8,493 bases of DNA, taken from NCBI GenBank assembly GCA_947459455.1, contig CANHEC010000061.1, forward strand, positions 1-8,493, written 5' to 3'. Origin of the DNA: Chitinophagaceae bacterium. Its GTDB lineage: Bacteria; Bacteroidota; Bacteroidia; Chitinophagales; Chitinophagaceae. Position 1 is the stretch's first letter. Each line of letters opens with the position of its first letter. Below the pieces are notes generated by a model. It saw only the letters and a list, made by a program, of their open reading frames with translations. It was not told the DNA's origin and searched no databases. Of the stretch, positions 6,224-8,493 are shown piece by piece. A program made the translations under genes and the position numbers.

Positions 6224-8493
6224 ATGACTGTCTATCATGTAAAGTATTTCGCTCTTCAACTACAGCGAAAAGCAGCGTCTGGCAGCATGGCCAAGTTGGC
6301 TACAGCTTTGGTAGATGCACGTATTGACCTCAATCCCCATCAGATTGATGCTGCACTTTTCGCATTCCAGTCGCCGCTGAGTAAGGGAGCTATACTTGCA
6401 GATGAGGTTGGATTAGGCAAAACCATTGAAGCGGGTATCCTTTTATCACAAAGCTGGGCCGAAAGAAAGCGCAACCTACTGATTATCTGCCCGGCCAGCT
6501 TACGCAAACAATGGAGTCAGGAATTGTGGGACAAGTTTACGCTGCCAAGTTTCATATTGGAATCCAAAACCTTTAACTCTTGCCTGAAAGAAGGTCGCTT
6601 TGTAGTACCAGAAGAGCCGACCATAATAATATGCTCCTATCAGTTTGCCCAGGGCAAGGCAGGTTGGTTGAGAGATGTGGACTGGCATTTAGTGATCATG
6701 GATGAAGCACACCGGCTACGCAATGTGTATAAGAATGGTAACAGAATAGCTACAACACTTAAAGCCGGATTGACTCCATACAAGAAAGTATTGCTCACTG
6801 CAACCCCACTCCAAAATACACTGCTTGAATTGTACGGATTGGTAAGTATGATTGATGAGACGGTGTTTGGGGATTTAAAAACTTTCAGGCAATTGTATTT
6901 GCGCCAGGCTGCAGACGAGGATTTCAGCGACCTGCGAAACAGACTTCAGCATGTGTGCAAGCGCCACCTGCGAAGCCAGGTGCAGGAGTATATCCGGTAC
7001 ACCAATCGAATTCCCCTTACCATACAGTTTGAGCCAGGGCAGGATGAAACAGCACTGTACCAACAAGTGAGCAAGTACCTCCAAAGTGAAGTATTGTATG
7101 CGCTACCAGCCAGCCAGCGTCACTTGATGACTATGATGCTCAGAAAGCTCCTGGCCTCTTCTTCCTTCGCTATTGCTGCCACTTTGCAGAGCTTAATTGA
7201 TCGCCTTGAACAAATACTAAGGAATGAGGTTTGGGCAGATGTAACACAAACAGGGGATGATCAGATTGAGCTTAGTGAAGAAACCAGGGAATCAGCCTTC
7301 AAGGTAGAGAATGCGGCTCTGACCGAAGAAGAAAAGGCCGGGATAGCGCATGAACTTACCCAACTGAACAACTATCTGCAACTGGCCAGACAAATACAAT
7401 CAAATTCCAAAGGTGAAAAATTGCTGGCGGCACTGGAACAAGGCTTTGCCCGCATGCAACCGGGCGCAGCTAGAAAAGCAATTGTTTTTACTGAAAGTAC
7501 CCGAACACAGAAGTATTTGCTGGAGCTCCTGGAAGCCAATGGATATGCAGGTAAAATAGTACTGTTCAATGGCACAAACAGCGATCCTCGTAGCAACGAT
7601 GTATACAGACAGTGGATGCAACAGGAGGCTGGTACCGGAAGGATTACAGGTTCACCTACAGCTGATAAACGGGCTGCTCTTGTCGATTATTTCAGGAATG
7701 AAGCAACTATCATGATAGCAACCGAGGCGGCAGCCGAAGGTATCAACCTGCAATTTTGCTCCCTGGTTATCAATTTCGACCTGCCATGGAATCCGCAACG
7801 GATTGAACAGCGCATAGGACGCTGCCACCGGTATGGTCAACAGTACGACGTTGTAGTTGTAAACTTCCTGAATATCAGGAATGCTGCTGATGTTCGTGTG
7901 TTTCAATTGTTGGAGCAAAAGTTCAAGCTTTTTGAAGGTGTATTTGGAGCAAGCGACGAAGTGCTGGGAAGTATTGAAAGCGGCGTAGACTTTGAAAGTC
8001 GCATTGCCGACATTTACCAACGCTGCCGAACAGAGCAGGAAATCAATGAAGCATTTGATGCGCTCAGGGCTGAATTGGATAGCCAAATCAATGAGCGGAT
8101 GCGCAATACCCGGGAAAAGCTACTGGCCAATTTTGATGTAGATGTAATTGACAAGCTAAAACTAAGGCTACACGAGAGCCGCGACTACCTCTCCCGCTAT
8201 GAGAACTATTTATGGCAGGTCACCCGGTTTGTACTCCAGGACGATGCCGAATTTGATGACCAGCATTTGTCATTCACGCTAAGCCAACAGCCAGTGCCCG
8301 GATTGGAATTGCCGTTGTCTCCTTTAACTATTGGACGTGATCCGGATAATTTCCAGCATTATAGAATTGGCCATCCGCTGGCTCAATTTGTAATCCGAAA
8401 GTCTATCGAACTTGAAACCCGCCCGGCTCATCTGGAATTTCACCTTGCCATCCACCAAGGAAGAATCGCTGCCTTAGAACAGCTGGCCGGTAA
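6224..8493 (+). CDS. SNF2-family DEAD/DEAH helicase, 3' end outside window
   Basis: There are 756 complete codons and the frame is open at the window edge. The helicase motifs are in order: LNPHQ (36-40), Walker A ADEVGLGKT (59-67), motif Ia ICPASLRKQW (88-97), Walker B DEAH (160-163), motif III LTATP (191-195), motif V ATEAAAEGINLQ (499-510) and motif VI RIEQRIGRCHRYGQ (526-539) with the arginine-finger residues. All key ATPase residues are present, so it should be an active ATP-dependent translocase on double-stranded DNA. The acidic stretch at 336-375 and the RITGSPTADKRAALVDYF insert (473-490) before motif V, plus FGASDEVLGSIESGVDFE (574-591) after motif VI, mark a sub-family that I recall beside methyltransferases and nucleases in restriction and defence loci. 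That link is from memory. Members are usually around 1,000 residues, so a quarter is probably missing. ATG 6224 is the first in frame after a stop at 6185-6187, and no Shine-Dalgarno is visible. Confidence 0.92.
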   Translation, partial: MTVYHVKYFALQLQRKAASGSMAKLATALVDARIDLNPHQIDAALFAFQSPLSKGAILADEVGLGKTIEAGILLSQSWAERKRNLLIICPASLRKQWSQELWDKFTLPSFILESKTFNSCLKEGRFVVPEEPTIIICSYQFAQGKAGWLRDVDWHLVIMDEAHRLRNVYKNGNRIATTLKAGLTPYKKVLLTATPLQNTLLELYGLVSMIDETVFGDLKTFRQLYLRQAADEDFSDLRNRLQHVCKRHLRSQVQEYIRYTNRIPLTIQFEPGQDETALYQQVSKYLQSEVLYALPASQRHLMTMMLRKLLASSSFAIAATLQSLIDRLEQILRNEVWADVTQTGDDQIELSEETRESAFKVENAALTEEEKAGIAHELTQLNNYLQLARQIQSNSKGEKLLAALEQGFARMQPGAARKAIVFTESTRTQKYLLELLEANGYAGKIVLFNGTNSDPRSNDVYRQWMQQEAGTGRITGSPTADKRAALVDYFRNEATIMIATEAAAEGINLQFCSLVINFDLPWNPQRIEQRIGRCHRYGQQYDVVVVNFLNIRNAADVRVFQLLEQKFKLFEGVFGASDEVLGSIESGVDFESRIADIYQRCRTEQEINEAFDALRAELDSQINERMRNTREKLLANFDVDVIDKLKLRLHESRDYLSRYENYLWQVTRFVLQDDAEFDDQHLSFTLSQQPVPGLELPLSPLTIGRDPDNFQHYRIGHPLAQFVIRKSIELETRPAHLEFHLAIHQGRIAALEQLAG

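Noticed and set aside
6013..6327. 104-codon plus-strand open frame overlapping the helicase start
   Set aside because: It is out of frame with the helicase, contains the helicase promoter, and has no recognisable domain.
1..8493. CRISPR array, tRNA, rRNA, insertion sequence or integrase
   Set aside because: No regularly spaced repeats, cloverleaf-like sequences, conserved rRNA segments, or transposase or recombinase motifs were found on either strand.

Overview
The window looks like chromosomal or genomic-island DNA from a member of the Bacteroidota. The reasons are indirect. Most genes lack a Shine-Dalgarno sequence. The best promoter (6159-6192) has a perfect TAnnTTTG -7 box with a TTG element upstream, which is the form used in this phylum. 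The 636-residue protein ends in a beta-strand-rich segment like those of uncharacterised Bacteroidota outer-membrane proteins. Placement below phylum (for example Chitinophagaceae-like) would be a guess. GC content varies, from near 60% in much of the central operon to about 40% in two internal stretches and in parts of the 5.8-6.2 kb gap.

Layout: (1) 44-328 (+) encodes only the last ~90 residues of a proline dehydrogenase-like protein. Stop codons lie just upstream in the same frame, so it is probably a remnant. (2) 381-1088 (-) is an uncharacterised six-helix membrane protein, convergent with the remnant. (3) A 215-bp divergent intergenic region (1089-1303) holds a plausible promoter for a tight three-gene operon, 1304-5705 (+). 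The operon encodes a three-helix membrane protein of an unnamed family, an SH3-domain plus trypsin-like serine protease with a complete His-Asp-Ser triad, and a secreted 636-residue protein with a probable C-terminal outer-membrane beta-barrel. A strong intrinsic terminator follows at 5733-5765. (4) A gene-free stretch of about 460 bp contains a 51-bp imperfect palindrome built of GTCACC/GGTGAC half-sites, a second short hairpin, and a good promoter. (5) 6224 to the window end (+) is a SNF2-family helicase that continues past the edge. Its sub-family is one I recall from restriction-modification and phage-defence loci.

The operon is the most unusual part. One membrane protein, one protease with no export signal, and one apparent outer-membrane protein are transcribed together, which suggests a protease system tied to the cell envelope. 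I know of no named system with this composition. The helicase has its own promoter, and the terminator separates it from the operon, so it is probably a different unit whose partners lie downstream of the window. No rRNA, tRNA, CRISPR array, transposase or integrase was seen.
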